NCBI GenBank assembly: GCA_944384105.1
Contig: CALWSC010000002.1
Location: 1-64,000 of the forward strand
Length of the DNA: 64,000 nt
Source: an uncultured Lachnospiraceae bacterium
GTDB taxonomy: Bacteria; Bacillota; Clostridia; Lachnospirales; Lachnospiraceae
Direction of reading: 5' to 3'
In this document: positions 26,845 through 35,378 of the stretch, piece by piece
Layout: each line of letters begins with the position of its first letter
How positions within the stretch are numbered: position 1 is the stretch's first letter
The notes under the pieces: generated by a model
What the model saw: only the letters and a program-made list of their open reading frames with translations
The model's database searches: none
What the model was told of the DNA's origin: nothing
Position numbers and translations under genes: made by a program

Positions 26845-27678
26845 TTATTTAGGCATTGCTTCCTCTGCCTTTGCGAGATATTCATTCTTCACTGCATAAA
26901 ATGCACCTGCGTCTGCCGCTTCCGCATAAACCGGATTCACCGGCATCTTTCCGAGCAGCGGGACATTTAACTCTGCTGCAATCTCCTCAATATGGCTGTC
27001 GCCGAAGATCTTGATCTGCTTTTTGCAGTCCGGACATTCCACATAACTGTAGTTTTCCACAATGCCAAGCACCGGAATGTGCATCATCTCCGCCATATTA
27101 TATGCTTTCTTTACAATCATACGGACGAGGTCCTGCGGGGAGGATACGATCACAATTCCATCCACCGGCAGGGACTGGAACACTGTCAGCGGCACGTCGC
27201 CGGTTCCCGGAGGCATATCCACGAACAGATAATCCAGGTCGCCCCAGATGACATCGCTCCAGAACTGCTTAACCATATTTGCAAGAACCGGTCCTCTCCA
27301 TACCACCGGCGTCTCCTCATCCGGCAGCAGCAGGTTGATGGACATAACCTTGATCTTATTATCTGTCTCAAGCGGCAGAATATTGTCGTTCTCCATACGC
27401 GCAGGACCTTTTAAGCCGTACATCTTCGGGATCGACGGTCCTGTGATGTCTGCGTCCATGATACCCACGCGGTATCCCTTCTCCGCCATGCGGTTAGCAA
27501 GGGAAGCTGTCACAAAGGATTTCCCAACACCGCCTTTGCCGCTGACGATGCCGATTACATGCTTTACCTCAGAGTAAATATTTAATTCCACCTGAAAATT
27601 CGGCTGCGCATTCTGCCTGCTCGGGCAGCCCTCACAGCTCTCCTTTGTACAGGTTGTACTGCTGCATTCTTTTGCCAT
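26845..27678 (-). CDS. Mrp/NBP35-family P-loop ATPase (iron-sulfur carrier)
   Basis: 277 aa. Deviant Walker A GKGGVGKS near residue 48, DADITGPSIPKMYG, DMPPGTGD (Walker B region) and CPDC near residue 220, the paired cysteines that bridge an Fe-S cluster in the ApbC/Nbp35 dimer. An extra N-terminal cluster of four cysteines (CSSTTCTKESCEGC), like the Nbp35 N-terminal ferredoxin-type motif, may bind a second cluster. Role: assembly or transfer of Fe-S clusters. Last gene of a three-gene operon behind a CsoR-family protein and a small unknown protein. Confidence 0.92.
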   Translation of the reverse strand: MAKECSSTTCTKESCEGCPSRQNAQPNFQVELNIYSEVKHVIGIVSGKGGVGKSFVTASLANRMAEKGYRVGIMDADITGPSIPKMYGLKGPARMENDNILPLETDNKIKVMSINLLLPDEETPVVWRGPVLANMVKQFWSDVIWGDLDYLFVDMPPGTGDVPLTVFQSLPVDGIVIVSSPQDLVRMIVKKAYNMAEMMHIPVLGIVENYSYVECPDCKKQIKIFGDSHIEEIAAELNVPLLGKMPVNPVYAEAADAGAFYAVKNEYLAKAEEAMPK

Positions 27679-27696
27679 TTCTTCATTCCTCCATGT

Positions 27697-28038
27697 TTAC
27701 TTGATAAAGCGGTCGATTGCCCTCGTAAGCTCTGCAAGCTCTTCGCGGTCGCCGCTTTCTATGGCATCCACGATACAGTGTTCAATGTGATCCTGCAGAA
27801 TCACCTTGCCTGTATTGTTGATCGCCGCACGCACTGCCGAGAGCTGGATCAGCACCTCACTGCAGTCACGCCCATCCTCCACCATCCTCTTGATGGATTC
27901 CAGATGCCCGATTGCCCGGGAAAGACGGTTTAAGACGGCCTTCGTATTCTGATGCGTATGCGTATGCCCGTGGTGATGGGTGTGTTCCACAACCGTCCCG
28001 TCTTCCAGGACGTGGGTATGTCTCTCCTGTTCGCTCAT
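27697..28038 (-). CDS. CsoR/FrmR-family metal-sensing regulator with His-rich N-terminus
   Basis: 113 aa from ATG 28038 (AGGGG five bases before; a GTG two codons earlier is possible). The all-helical DUF156 domain carries the C-H-C metal fingerprint: Cys in GRDCSEV, then His and Cys in DHIEHC. The first 30 residues add a histidine-rich tail (HTH...EHTHHHGHTHTH), which may bind Ni, Zn or Cu. Family members leave DNA when they bind Cu(I), Ni(II) or react with aldehydes. It sits directly between a small protein and mrp (18-base gap to mrp), so it probably regulates this operon in response to a metal. Confidence 0.88.
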   Translation of the reverse strand: MSEQERHTHVLEDGTVVEHTHHHGHTHTHQNTKAVLNRLSRAIGHLESIKRMVEDGRDCSEVLIQLSAVRAAINNTGKVILQDHIEHCIVDAIESGDREELAELTRAIDRFIK

Positions 28039-28054
28039 CGTCACCCCTGCTTTC

Positions 28055-28282
28055 TCAGAACTCCGTGAAGGTCAGTCTCTGATGAAGCCCTGCGGATTCC
28101 ACATCGTAGACGATGGAGCCGTCAGCGCAGACCGTCTTTTCCATACGGAGCATCTTATCCGGGAACATTTGCTCCACATATACGTCCAGGTCGTCGGTGC
28201 AGATCTCCTCTATAAAGTTATCCCTCGTTCTGTTGTTCGGGCATTCGTTGAAAATCTGGCGGATCATCTCATATTCCTTCAT
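28055..28282 (-). CDS. Small protein of unknown function, first gene of the csoR-mrp operon
   Basis: 75 aa from ATG 28282 (GGAGG seven bases upstream). Acidic, alpha-rich start (MKEYEMIRQIFNECP) followed by a beta-rich end. Two cysteines (NECPNN and EEICTDD) could bind metal. Stop lies 16 bases before the regulator start. No family recognised. Confidence 0.7.
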   Translation of the reverse strand: MKEYEMIRQIFNECPNNRTRDNFIEEICTDDLDVYVEQMFPDKMLRMEKTVCADGSIVYDVESAGLHQRLTFTEF

Positions 28283-28337
28283 AACCGTGCCTCCGTTCTT
28301 TCTCATGTTTTATAGGTTCCACTGTCATATCCGAATT

Positions 28338-28392
28338 GCCGCTCCGCGGCTTATTGCTCTGCGCGATATGAATCAGGGAAGCCTCCTGATTC
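28338..28392. other. Two inverted repeats upstream of the csoR-mrp operon
   Basis: GCCGC-TCC-GCGGC (28338-28350) and GAATCAGG-N7-CCTGATTC (28370-28377 with 28385-28392) lie 56-110 bases upstream of the minus-strand operon. Either could be an operator for the CsoR-type protein; neither has the T run of a terminator. Confidence 0.4.
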
Positions 28393-28479
28393 AATTAAAT
28401 TTTCGCAGTCATTATTCATTATAACAGCCTCTCCGAAAAATACAACCCGCCGGAGGGGATAGCACCTGAAAAAAAACAG

Positions 28480-28508
28480 TTGTTTTCTGTCGTCAAATGT
28501 CGTAAGAT
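28480..28508 (+). promoter_or_regulatory. Candidate xpt promoter
   Basis: TTGTTT (28480-28485), 17-base spacer, TAAGAT (28503-28508), 70 bases before the xpt start. I looked for a purine riboswitch here, as found before xpt in Bacillus, and see none. Confidence 0.5.
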
Positions 28509-28578
28509 AAAAATTAACTTTTGTACGCAGAACGTACTTTAAGTAATGTTACAGATTAATTCTATGGAGGAAATATCT

Positions 28579-29154
28579 ATGCAGCTTTTAAAAGAACGCA
28601 TCTTAAAAGACGGCACGGTCAAGCCCGGAAATGTTCTCAAAGTCGACAGCTTTCTGAACCATCAGATTGATATTCAGCTTCTCAACGAGATCGGAAAGGA
28701 ATTTAAGCGCCGCTTTGCGGACTGCCCGATCACAAAAATTCTCACGATCGAGGCGTCCGGTATCGGCATCGCCTGTATTGCAGCGCAGTATTTCGACAAT
28801 GTGCCGGTCGTATTCGCCAAGAAGACGCAGAGCATCAACCTCGACGGCGAGATGTACAGCACGAAGATCGAATCCTTCACGCACAAGAAGGTATACGACG
28901 TAATTCTCGCCAAGAAGTTCCTCACAGCCGAGGATCATGTGCTTGTGATCGACGATTTCCTCGCAAACGGCTGTGCTATGCTCGGACTTTTGGACATTGT
29001 AAAGAAGTCCGGCGCAGCGCTTGAGGGAGCCGGTATTGTCATAGAGAAGGGCTTCCAGCAGGGCGGAAAGCTCATCCGCGATATGGGCGTGCGCCTCGAG
29101 TCCCTCGCAATCATCGATTCCATGACCGATGACTCCCTGACCTTCCGCGAATGA
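28579..29154 (+). CDS. xpt: Xanthine phosphoribosyltransferase
   Basis: 191 aa, close to the 194 aa of the Bacillus enzyme. ATG 28579 has GGAGG eight bases upstream. Characteristic N-terminus ([12 protein letters not shown]), [13 protein letters not shown], and the PRPP loop [13 protein letters not shown]. Converts xanthine and PRPP to XMP in purine salvage. Single gene; its stop is 11 bases from that of the converging glycosylase gene. Confidence 0.95.
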   Translation: MQLLKERILKDGTVKPGNVLKVDSFLNHQIDIQLLNEIGKEFKRRFADCPITKILTIEASGIGIACIAAQYFDNVPVVFAKKTQSINLDGEMYSTKIESFTHKKVYDVILAKKFLTAEDHVLVIDDFLANGCAMLGLLDIVKKSGAALEGAGIVIEKGFQQGGKLIRDMGVRLESLAIIDSMTDDSLTFRE

Positions 29155-29165
29155 CCGTTCATTCC

Positions 29166-29654
29166 TTAAAGCCACTGCCTAAGCTGTGACCACTCCTCTG
29201 TCAGGCGCTCCAGTCCCCAGGCTGCATTTGCCGGGCTGGTGCTGGGAAGCTTAACGGCTTCCCGCCCTGTCACAGGCAGCATGTATTTACGGTACAGGTT
29301 AAATGCTGCCGCGCCGTTGCAGAAAATCTGCCGAATATCGGCTTCCCTCAGAATACGGCTGATATCATTCGGCACAGCATCCCGGATACTGCTGTCGCTG
29401 GAACCCGCGATTGTGCAGGACGCAATTACATCCCATACGGCAAGATGCCCTGAAAGGAGCATCTTTTTCTTTTCCTCCACGCTGACCGGAACCGGAACGC
29501 CCAGGACAGCGGATATCACCTTCCAGAAACGGTTCTGCGGATGGTGATAGAAAAACCTTCCCTCCCGGGACTTCACAGACGGAAAGCTGCCGAGAATCAA
29601 TACCCTGGAATTCGCGTCATATACCGGGGCAATCTCATGCACTGCCGGCTGCAT
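29166..29654 (-). CDS. DNA-deoxyinosine glycosylase / uracil-DNA glycosylase superfamily (family 6-like)
   Basis: 162 aa from ATG 29654, one base after the stop of the upstream small gene; earlier in-frame starts at 29669 or 29681 would overlap it. Motif 1 LGSFPSVKSREGRFFYHHP with NRFWKVI and the second motif PSTSPANA match the hypoxanthine-DNA glycosylase branch of the UDG fold rather than Ung. Removes deaminated bases, chiefly hypoxanthine, from DNA. Translationally coupled to the 78-aa gene. Confidence 0.83.
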   Translation of the reverse strand: MQPAVHEIAPVYDANSRVLILGSFPSVKSREGRFFYHHPQNRFWKVISAVLGVPVPVSVEEKKKMLLSGHLAVWDVIASCTIAGSSDSSIRDAVPNDISRILREADIRQIFCNGAAAFNLYRKYMLPVTGREAVKLPSTSPANAAWGLERLTEEWSQLRQWL

Positions 29655-29655
29655 C

Positions 29656-29892
29656 TTATTCGTCTTCATCGAACTCGACAATCGTGTAAAACCCCCTGTC
29701 TGTCTGATTGATATCCCGGACTGTGCCGTGCGTAGATTTCAAGCGCTCGTACGCCTGATAATTTCTGCTCATTCCCACTGCCGGGGTAATCGTGTAATAA
29801 TAGGATGTGGGCAGTGCACTCTCCGTCACCTCAACCTCCTGCCCGACCGTAAGAAGCCCTTCCCTCTCCATTTTGAATTCCATCTGTCTCAT
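29656..29892 (-). CDS. Small conserved-looking protein of unknown function
   Basis: 78 aa, with AAGGAG nine bases before the ATG. Soluble, beta-rich, with [12 protein letters not shown] and a C-terminal [26 protein letters not shown] strand pair (quoted in part), suggesting a small barrel. Its stop TAA lies one base before the glycosylase start, so the two are coupled. Function unknown. Confidence 0.65.
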   Translation of the reverse strand: MRQMEFKMEREGLLTVGQEVEVTESALPTSYYYTITPAVGMSRNYQAYERLKSTHGTVRDINQTDRGFYTIVEFDEDE

Positions 29893-30019
29893 TTCTCATC
29901 TCTCCTTCCTTATCCAGTATAAACCAGTCATCTGAAAATACAAGTCGATTTTTGTGGAACTTGTCTCAACTTCCGGCATCAGGTTTTAAAATTTCCACAA
30001 ATTTTTATGCCGCGGCTTC

Positions 30020-30048
30020 TTTACTTCTCTTTTTTATTTCTTTATAAT
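30020..30048 (+). promoter_or_regulatory. Promoter of the PurF-like gene
   Basis: TTTACT (30020-30025), 17-base spacer, TATAAT (30043-30048). The leader of about 90 bases contains a hairpin (GCCGTT 30093-30098 with AACGGC 30106-30111). I do not recognise a riboswitch. Confidence 0.6.
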
Positions 30049-30143
30049 TATATAGTTGAGACATAAATTTCTCAGCGTTCCAACAAGATACTGCCGTTTT
30101 TCAAGAACGGCGGCAACTGAATATATATAAAGGAGAGTAAAAC

Positions 30144-31550
30144 ATGGGTGGAATTTTTGGAGTAGCTTCAAAATCGAATTGTGTTTTAGACCTGTTCTTC
30201 GGAATTGATTACCATTCTCACCTCGGAACCAGAAGAGGCGGTATGGCAGTGCACGGGCCGAAAGGCTTCGACCGCGCCATCCACAACATTGAGAATTCCC
30301 CGTTCCGTACCAAGTTTGAGCGCGATGTGGAAGAGCTGGAAGGAAATCTGGGAATCGGCTGTATTTCCGACAATGAGCCGCAGCCTCTGATGGTACAGTC
30401 CCATCTCGGAAGCTTCGCTGTAACAACAGTCGGAAAGATCAACAACATGGAGGCTCTGATCGAGCATTCCTATAAGAACGGCTGTACGCATTTTCTGGAG
30501 ATGAGCGGCGGAGGAGTCAATCCCACAGAGATGGTAGCATCCCTGATTAATCAGAAGAGCACTCTGGTTGATGGTATCCGCTATGCTCAGGAGATGATCG
30601 ACGGCTCTATGACGATGCTTGTGATGACTCCTGAAGGTATTTACGCGGCTCGCGACCGTCTCGGAAGGACTCCACTGATCATAGGCCGGAAGGAAGGCGC
30701 CTACTGCGCATCTTTCGAGAGCTTTGCCTACATCAACTTGGGATATGAGGATTATCATGAGCTGGGTCCGGGCGAGATCGTCTATATCACACCTGACGGC
30801 ATGGAATGTAAACAGGCTCCGGGAAAAGAAATGAAGATCTGCTCCTTCCTGTGGATCTACTACGGATATCCGACCTCCACATACGAGGGCGTCAACGTTG
30901 AAGAGATGCGCTATAAATGCGGAGACATGCTGGCACGCCGCGACACAGTGAAGCCGGATATCGTAGCTGGTGTTCCGGACTCCGGCATCGCACATGCGAT
31001 CGGATATGCAAACCGCTCCGGAATCCCGTTTGCCCGCCCGTTCATCAAATATACGCCGACCTGGCCGCGCTCCTTCATGCCGACACAGCAGAGCCAGAGA
31101 AATCTGATTGCCCGTATGAAGCTGATCCCGGTGCATCGCCTGATCAAAGATAAGAGCCTGCTGCTCATCGATGACTCTCTGGTACGCGGTACCCAGCTTC
31201 GCGAGACGACAGAATTCCTGTACAACAGCGGAGTTAAAGAGGTTCACATCCGTCCGGCTTGTCCGCCGCTTCTGCACGGATGCAAGTATCTGAACTTCTC
31301 CCGCTCAAAATCAGAGCTGGATCTGATCACCCGCCGCGTCATTCAGAAGCGCGAAGGAGACAACTGCAGCAAGGAAATTCTCGCGGATTACGCGAACCCG
31401 GATTCACAGAACTATAAAGAGATGCTGGAAGAGATCCGCAAGGAGCTCAACTTCACAACCCTCTCCTACCACAGACTGGACGACATGATTGAATCTATCG
31501 GCATCGAGCCGTGCAAACTGTGTACGTACTGCTGGGACGGAAAAGAATAA
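30144..31550 (+). CDS. Amidophosphoribosyltransferase paralogue lacking the glutaminase cysteine
   Basis: 468 aa. Overall PurF architecture: an N-terminal Ntn-type glutaminase domain (about 1-230) and a phosphoribosyltransferase domain with PRPP loop LLLIDDSLVRGTQ. The catalytic Cys expected at position 2 (MCGIFG) is Gly here: the DNA reads atg ggt gga att. Possible Fe-S ligands of the Bacillus-type enzyme are still present: Cys in MKICSF, in HGCKY, and CKLC near the end. It may use free ammonia, depend on another glutaminase, or have been recruited for another phosphoribosyl transfer. Single gene with own promoter and terminator, not in a pur operon. Strong AAAGGAGAG site before the ATG. Confidence 0.87.
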   Translation: MGGIFGVASKSNCVLDLFFGIDYHSHLGTRRGGMAVHGPKGFDRAIHNIENSPFRTKFERDVEELEGNLGIGCISDNEPQPLMVQSHLGSFAVTTVGKINNMEALIEHSYKNGCTHFLEMSGGGVNPTEMVASLINQKSTLVDGIRYAQEMIDGSMTMLVMTPEGIYAARDRLGRTPLIIGRKEGAYCASFESFAYINLGYEDYHELGPGEIVYITPDGMECKQAPGKEMKICSFLWIYYGYPTSTYEGVNVEEMRYKCGDMLARRDTVKPDIVAGVPDSGIAHAIGYANRSGIPFARPFIKYTPTWPRSFMPTQQSQRNLIARMKLIPVHRLIKDKSLLLIDDSLVRGTQLRETTEFLYNSGVKEVHIRPACPPLLHGCKYLNFSRSKSELDLITRRVIQKREGDNCSKEILADYANPDSQNYKEMLEEIRKELNFTTLSYHRLDDMIESIGIEPCKLCTYCWDGKE

Positions 31551-31553
31551 TCC

Positions 31554-31585
31554 ACAAAGAGGCTGTCCGCGGACAGCCTCTTTGT
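31554..31585 (+). terminator. Terminator of the PurF-like gene
   Basis: 15-bp perfect stem (31554-31568 with 31571-31585), two-base loop, three bases after the stop codon; the tail TTCATT is only moderately T-rich. Confidence 0.75.
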
Positions 31586-31598
31586 TCATTCATTAAGA

Positions 31599-31631
31599 CC
31601 GGGAGATCCAAATAAAATTGGCATCTCCCGG
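31599..31631. other. Inverted repeat upstream of the XRE regulator
   Basis: CCGGGAGAT (31599-31607) pairs with ATCTCCCGG (31623-31631), with inner CCAA/TTGG. No T run follows, so an operator or mRNA structure is likelier than a terminator. Confidence 0.5.
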
Positions 31632-31792
31632 AAATGGATTGTACAACTTTCACCCTTATTATATCGGATACCAGGTAAAACTTCAAGAAAAAAAATGCCC
31701 CATATCCGTAAATTATGCACTCAGGTTATTATATTTTGGCAAATCGGTCGCTAAAATAACTGTGTACAGCTTACATGCAAAAGGAGGAAAGC

Positions 31793-32158
31793 ATGAATAT
31801 AGATTACCAGTCTATTGGAAAACGGATAAAGACCGCACGCATTCGGATGGACATCACGCAGGAGCGGCTTGCCGAGCTGGTTAATCTGTCTCCAAGCCAC
31901 TTGAGCAATATCGAGACTGGTTCCACGAAGCTTAGTCTTCCGACGATCATCCACCTTGCAAATGCTCTCCATGTGTCCGTCGATGAGCTTCTCGCGGACA
32001 GCGTAGTACAGTCAAAACCCATTTTCGAGGATGAGATCCAATCCATTCTGAAGGATTGCGACGACTACGAAATCCGAATTATTGCAGATATAGCTGCCGC
32101 CACCAAGCGGACACTGCGTAAGGAAGCAAACCTGAGAAAGGCAAACTCCTCACTGTGA
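31793..32158 (+). CDS. XRE-family transcriptional regulator
   Basis: 121 aa from ATG 31793 (AGGAGG five bases before). HTH_3 domain at about 6-65: IGKRIKTARIRMDITQERLAE, then LSPSHLSNIETG and HLANALHVSVDELL, quoted as separate motifs. The C-terminal 50 residues are helical with a basic end (KRTLRKEANLRK). A single gene; target unknown. Confidence 0.9.
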   Translation: MNIDYQSIGKRIKTARIRMDITQERLAELVNLSPSHLSNIETGSTKLSLPTIIHLANALHVSVDELLADSVVQSKPIFEDEIQSILKDCDDYEIRIIADIAAATKRTLRKEANLRKANSSL

Positions 32159-32181
32159 TGCCCGTCATCCGGCGGAAAGTG

Positions 32182-32225
32182 AAAACTGCCGCGGATTCCA
32201 ATTATACGGAATCTGCGGCAGTTTT
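32182..32225 (-). terminator. Bidirectional terminator between the XRE gene and the L,D-transpeptidase gene
   Basis: A long near-perfect inverted repeat (32182-32199 with 32208-32225) starting AAAA and ending TTTT, working for both converging genes. Confidence 0.85.
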
Positions 32226-32238
32226 CATTTATAATGTT

Positions 32239-34374
32239 TTATTTTAATGCTTCCACATCTGTCGGATCCCAGAACCAGTCTAACGGAATCTTCTGCATAT
32301 ACGGTCTGTCATACGGCTGGAAATAATTATCTCCTATCGTTACCTGTGTGCCGATCGGGCAGTTCTCATAAATCCATCTCGCATCACGAACGCACATGCG
32401 GATACAGCCGTGAGACGCCGGTGTGCCCAGCTTGTTGAATTCTGCTGCCGGAAGGCTGAACGTCACATTGTTCGGATCCAGGCACGCTACAGAGTGAAAA
32501 TATACGCCGTTATAGACACGGGTCGCATACTTGCCCCATGACGGGCCAATCAGTTCCTTGACTTTAAACTTTGCCGAAGTATAAAATGTTCCTGCGGATG
32601 TCGGAGTGGACGGAAGCCCTACAGAGCAAATCATCTCCTTGACGGGAATAATATAGCCATTATCGCCATCCTTTGCATACACGGTTACGATACATGCTGT
32701 ACGGTCTACCTTAAGCACATAGGAGGACTGCTGTCCGATCAGAGTTGAGAGATCCTGCAGCAGCTTGCCGTCCGCCTGGAAGTAATACTTATAGCCATCG
32801 ATATAATACCATCCGCTGCGGTAGTTCACGCCTCTCTCATCAAAGTAATATCTGTCATCTCCGAATCTGTGCCAGCCGTCCGCCAGGCGTGTTCCGTCAT
32901 CCTGCAAATAATATACATTGTCGCCGACCTGCTGCCAGCCTGTTGCCATAATTCCATCGCTGCGGAAATAGCGGTATGCACCATCTATCTTCACCCAACC
33001 GGTCTGCATGATGCCATCCTCACTGAAGTAATACTTAAAGTCGCCAATCTGCTGGAATCCCGTCACCATATGACCAGAGGCATTCAGGAAATACCTGTGT
33101 CCGCCGGACTCCACCCATCCGACTCTCATCGCGCCGGATGCGTCAGTCAGATACCAGTAGCCCTCATCCTGGAACCATCCGAACTGAAGCGCTCCGCTTG
33201 ACTTATCCAGGAAATAATATTTGCCCTCGTCGAGAACCCAGCCGTAGCTCTTTTGTCCCTCGCGTGTAAGATAATAATATGTTCCGTTGTCCAGAAGCCA
33301 GCCGGAAGCCATCTCGCCGGTTCCGGAAGTAAAGTAATAGTCTTTGCCGTTAATATTCTGCCATCCGTATACACGGTGTCCGTCCGTCTCATCCATATAA
33401 TACCACACCGTACCGATCTGTACCCATCCGGTCTGCTTTACACCGCTGGCATTGCAGAAGTAATATGCATCGCCCTCCTGAATCCATCCTGAGCAGATAC
33501 CGTTGCTGTTCAGATAATACCACTTGCCATCCTCCGGATCCTGCTGCCAGCCCATGAGCTTTACGCCGTCCTTGCAGAGATACCACTTACCGTCCACAAT
33601 ATTCCAGCCGTCCTTTAAATTCGGGTTCTCCTCACCTGCAAGACGTCCTTCCTCGTCGAAATGGTAAGTGATGCCGTCGATCACCACCTCTGTGTCCACA
33701 ACCGCATAGCCGGTGACCGGATCAATGTAGTAACGGTTGCTGCCGTCATCCACCCATCCCTCAGTCACAGCCGCATCGTGGTTCTTCGGATCATAGTAGC
33801 GCTTGCCGACGTATGTACCGTTCTGCATGACGGCGTGCCAGCCGCCGATTCTCTGACCGATTGCACTGTTCACAGGTGTATCGGTGTCCTCAGCCGCTTC
33901 CTGGAGATAGTATTCCTCTGTATTGCCATTCTCGTCTTCTGCCTCTACTTCACCGGTGAGCATATATCCTTCTTCATCGAACAGATAGTACGCTTCACCG
34001 ATCTTCACCCATTTGTCCTCACTGGTATAGTATTCGCCGTTAGCGGCTTCTGCCGTCTCATAGCGGAATCCCTCAGGCGTCTGCGTCCATGCCGGTTCCT
34101 TCTGTACGTCCTCGGTGTCCGAAGCTTCCTTCTCGTCTGAAGCTTCCGGAGCATCCGTCTTTGTGTCCTCCGCTTCGCCGGTATCCTCTGCAGTATTATC
34201 CGCCGGATCTGCCTGAGGCGAAGCATCCTCCTTACCGGGCAGCGCTTCCTCAGTCTGAACTTCCTCCTCGCGCACCTTTTCGGACTCTGCAGCGGGAGCG
34301 GCATATGCGCTCAGAACAGGCGAGAGCCCCATACTCGCACAAAGGGCTGCGATCATTAATTTCTTCTTTCTCAT
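32239..34374 (-). CDS. L,D-transpeptidase (YkuD) with choline-binding (GW) repeats
   Basis: 711 aa, secreted. Signal peptide (about 1-26, ending AYA-AP), then a Glu/Asp/Ala/Thr-rich low-complexity linker to about residue 95. A degenerate repeat zone follows, then about 14 contiguous CW_binding_1 repeats starting GW or GF (roughly 255-545), each about 20 residues with aromatic YYF motifs. The C-terminal YkuD domain has SHGCIRM with catalytic Cys657. The repeats should attach the protein to choline-decorated wall polymers or act as a general wall anchor. The catalytic domain would form 3-3 cross-links in peptidoglycan or attach proteins. Neighbouring divergent gene is LicC-like, which fits choline decoration. 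Confidence 0.92.
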   Translation of the reverse strand: MRKKKLMIAALCASMGLSPVLSAYAAPAAESEKVREEEVQTEEALPGKEDASPQADPADNTAEDTGEAEDTKTDAPEASDEKEASDTEDVQKEPAWTQTPEGFRYETAEAANGEYYTSEDKWVKIGEAYYLFDEEGYMLTGEVEAEDENGNTEEYYLQEAAEDTDTPVNSAIGQRIGGWHAVMQNGTYVGKRYYDPKNHDAAVTEGWVDDGSNRYYIDPVTGYAVVDTEVVIDGITYHFDEEGRLAGEENPNLKDGWNIVDGKWYLCKDGVKLMGWQQDPEDGKWYYLNSNGICSGWIQEGDAYYFCNASGVKQTGWVQIGTVWYYMDETDGHRVYGWQNINGKDYYFTSGTGEMASGWLLDNGTYYYLTREGQKSYGWVLDEGKYYFLDKSSGALQFGWFQDEGYWYLTDASGAMRVGWVESGGHRYFLNASGHMVTGFQQIGDFKYYFSEDGIMQTGWVKIDGAYRYFRSDGIMATGWQQVGDNVYYLQDDGTRLADGWHRFGDDRYYFDERGVNYRSGWYYIDGYKYYFQADGKLLQDLSTLIGQQSSYVLKVDRTACIVTVYAKDGDNGYIIPVKEMICSVGLPSTPTSAGTFYTSAKFKVKELIGPSWGKYATRVYNGVYFHSVACLDPNNVTFSLPAAEFNKLGTPASHGCIRMCVRDARWIYENCPIGTQVTIGDNYFQPYDRPYMQKIPLDWFWDPTDVEALK

Positions 34375-34563
34375 ACTCCCTCTTCCTTTCTATCTATTTA
34401 AGCATTTTATAGCTTCCAATGACCTATGTATAATTTACTACATTCTGCCGTGAAATGCAATCCTCTCCCGGGGTGTTAAATCTTACAATTCTCTTATGAT
34501 TTCACTTGACTTCCCCGGTGATTTTTTTTACAATCATGGAAAATGTCATCAAGGAGAAAGATC

Positions 34564-35340
34564 GTGACAGAACAGGAATTTAATCGATATATAAAACAGG
34601 AAAATTATGGGATGCTTCGGCAGTACCGCGCTGACAATGCAGTAATTCTTGCCGCAGGATTTGCCTCGCGGTTTGCGCCGCTGTCATACACGACGCCGAA
34701 GGCGCTTCTGCGTGTGCGCGGCGAGGTTCTGATCGAGCGCCAGATCCGGCAGCTTCTCGAAGCCGGTATTCAGGAAATCTTTGTCGTGACGGGATATAAA
34801 AGCGAAATGTTTGCCTATCTTCCGGAAAAGTTCGGTGTGCATCTGATCTGCAACCGCGAGTACCGGACCAGAAACAATCATGCCTCGATCTATGCCGCCA
34901 GAGAGATACTGGGAAACTCCTATATCTGCTCTGCAGACAATTATTTTACCGCAAACCCCTTTGAGCGCTATGTGCTGCGCCCGTATTACTCTGCGCTGTA
35001 TGCAGACGGTCCAACAGAGGAATACTGTCTTACTGCAGATGAGAACGGACGCATCACGGATGTACGCATCGGCGGTGCTGACGCCTGGTATATGCTCGGT
35101 CATGTCTACTGGAACCGTACATTTTCAAAGCGCTTTCTGGAGATTCTGGAGAGCGAATACGACCTTCCGCAGACACGGGATCTGTTATGGGAAAAGATTT
35201 ACATGAATCACCTCGATGAGCTTTCGCTGTACATCCGGAAGTATCCGGACGGAATCATCTACGAGTTTGACACACTCGATGATCTGTGCGCTTTTGACCC
35301 ATCGTATGAAGCGGTGCGCGCATCCCTTATTCATCATTAA
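34564..35340 (+). CDS. licC: Phosphocholine cytidylyltransferase-like nucleotidyltransferase (LicC family)
   Basis: 258 aa from GTG 34564 (AAGGAG seven bases upstream; an ATG at 34543 lies before that site). The nucleotide-binding signature ILAAGFASRFAPL followed by TPKALL, the metal Asp in SADNYF, and the NNHASIYAAREIL block resemble LicC more than sugar-phosphate nucleotidyltransferases. It would make CDP-choline for attaching phosphocholine to surface polymers. Divergent from the choline-binding transpeptidase gene. A related alcohol- or sugar-phosphate substrate is possible. Confidence 0.78.
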   Translation: MTEQEFNRYIKQENYGMLRQYRADNAVILAAGFASRFAPLSYTTPKALLRVRGEVLIERQIRQLLEAGIQEIFVVTGYKSEMFAYLPEKFGVHLICNREYRTRNNHASIYAAREILGNSYICSADNYFTANPFERYVLRPYYSALYADGPTEEYCLTADENGRITDVRIGGADAWYMLGHVYWNRTFSKRFLEILESEYDLPQTRDLLWEKIYMNHLDELSLYIRKYPDGIIYEFDTLDDLCAFDPSYEAVRASLIHH

Positions 35341-35341
35341 A

Positions 35342-35372
35342 ATGGGAGAGGCATGATTTATGCCTCTCCCAT
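35342..35372. terminator. Bidirectional terminator between licC-like gene and ybjQ-like gene
   Basis: 13-bp perfect stem (35342-35354 with 35360-35372), five-base loop, one base after the licC-like stop and six bases before the ybjQ-like stop. Confidence 0.8.
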
Positions 35373-35378
35373 AACTCT

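Noticed and set aside
28420..28578. Purine riboswitch before xpt
   Set aside because: No conserved purine-aptamer core sequence could be found; only a promoter-like pair is visible.
30186..31277. 363-codon minus-strand open frame
   Set aside because: Antisense shadow of the PurF-like gene; composition is not protein-like.
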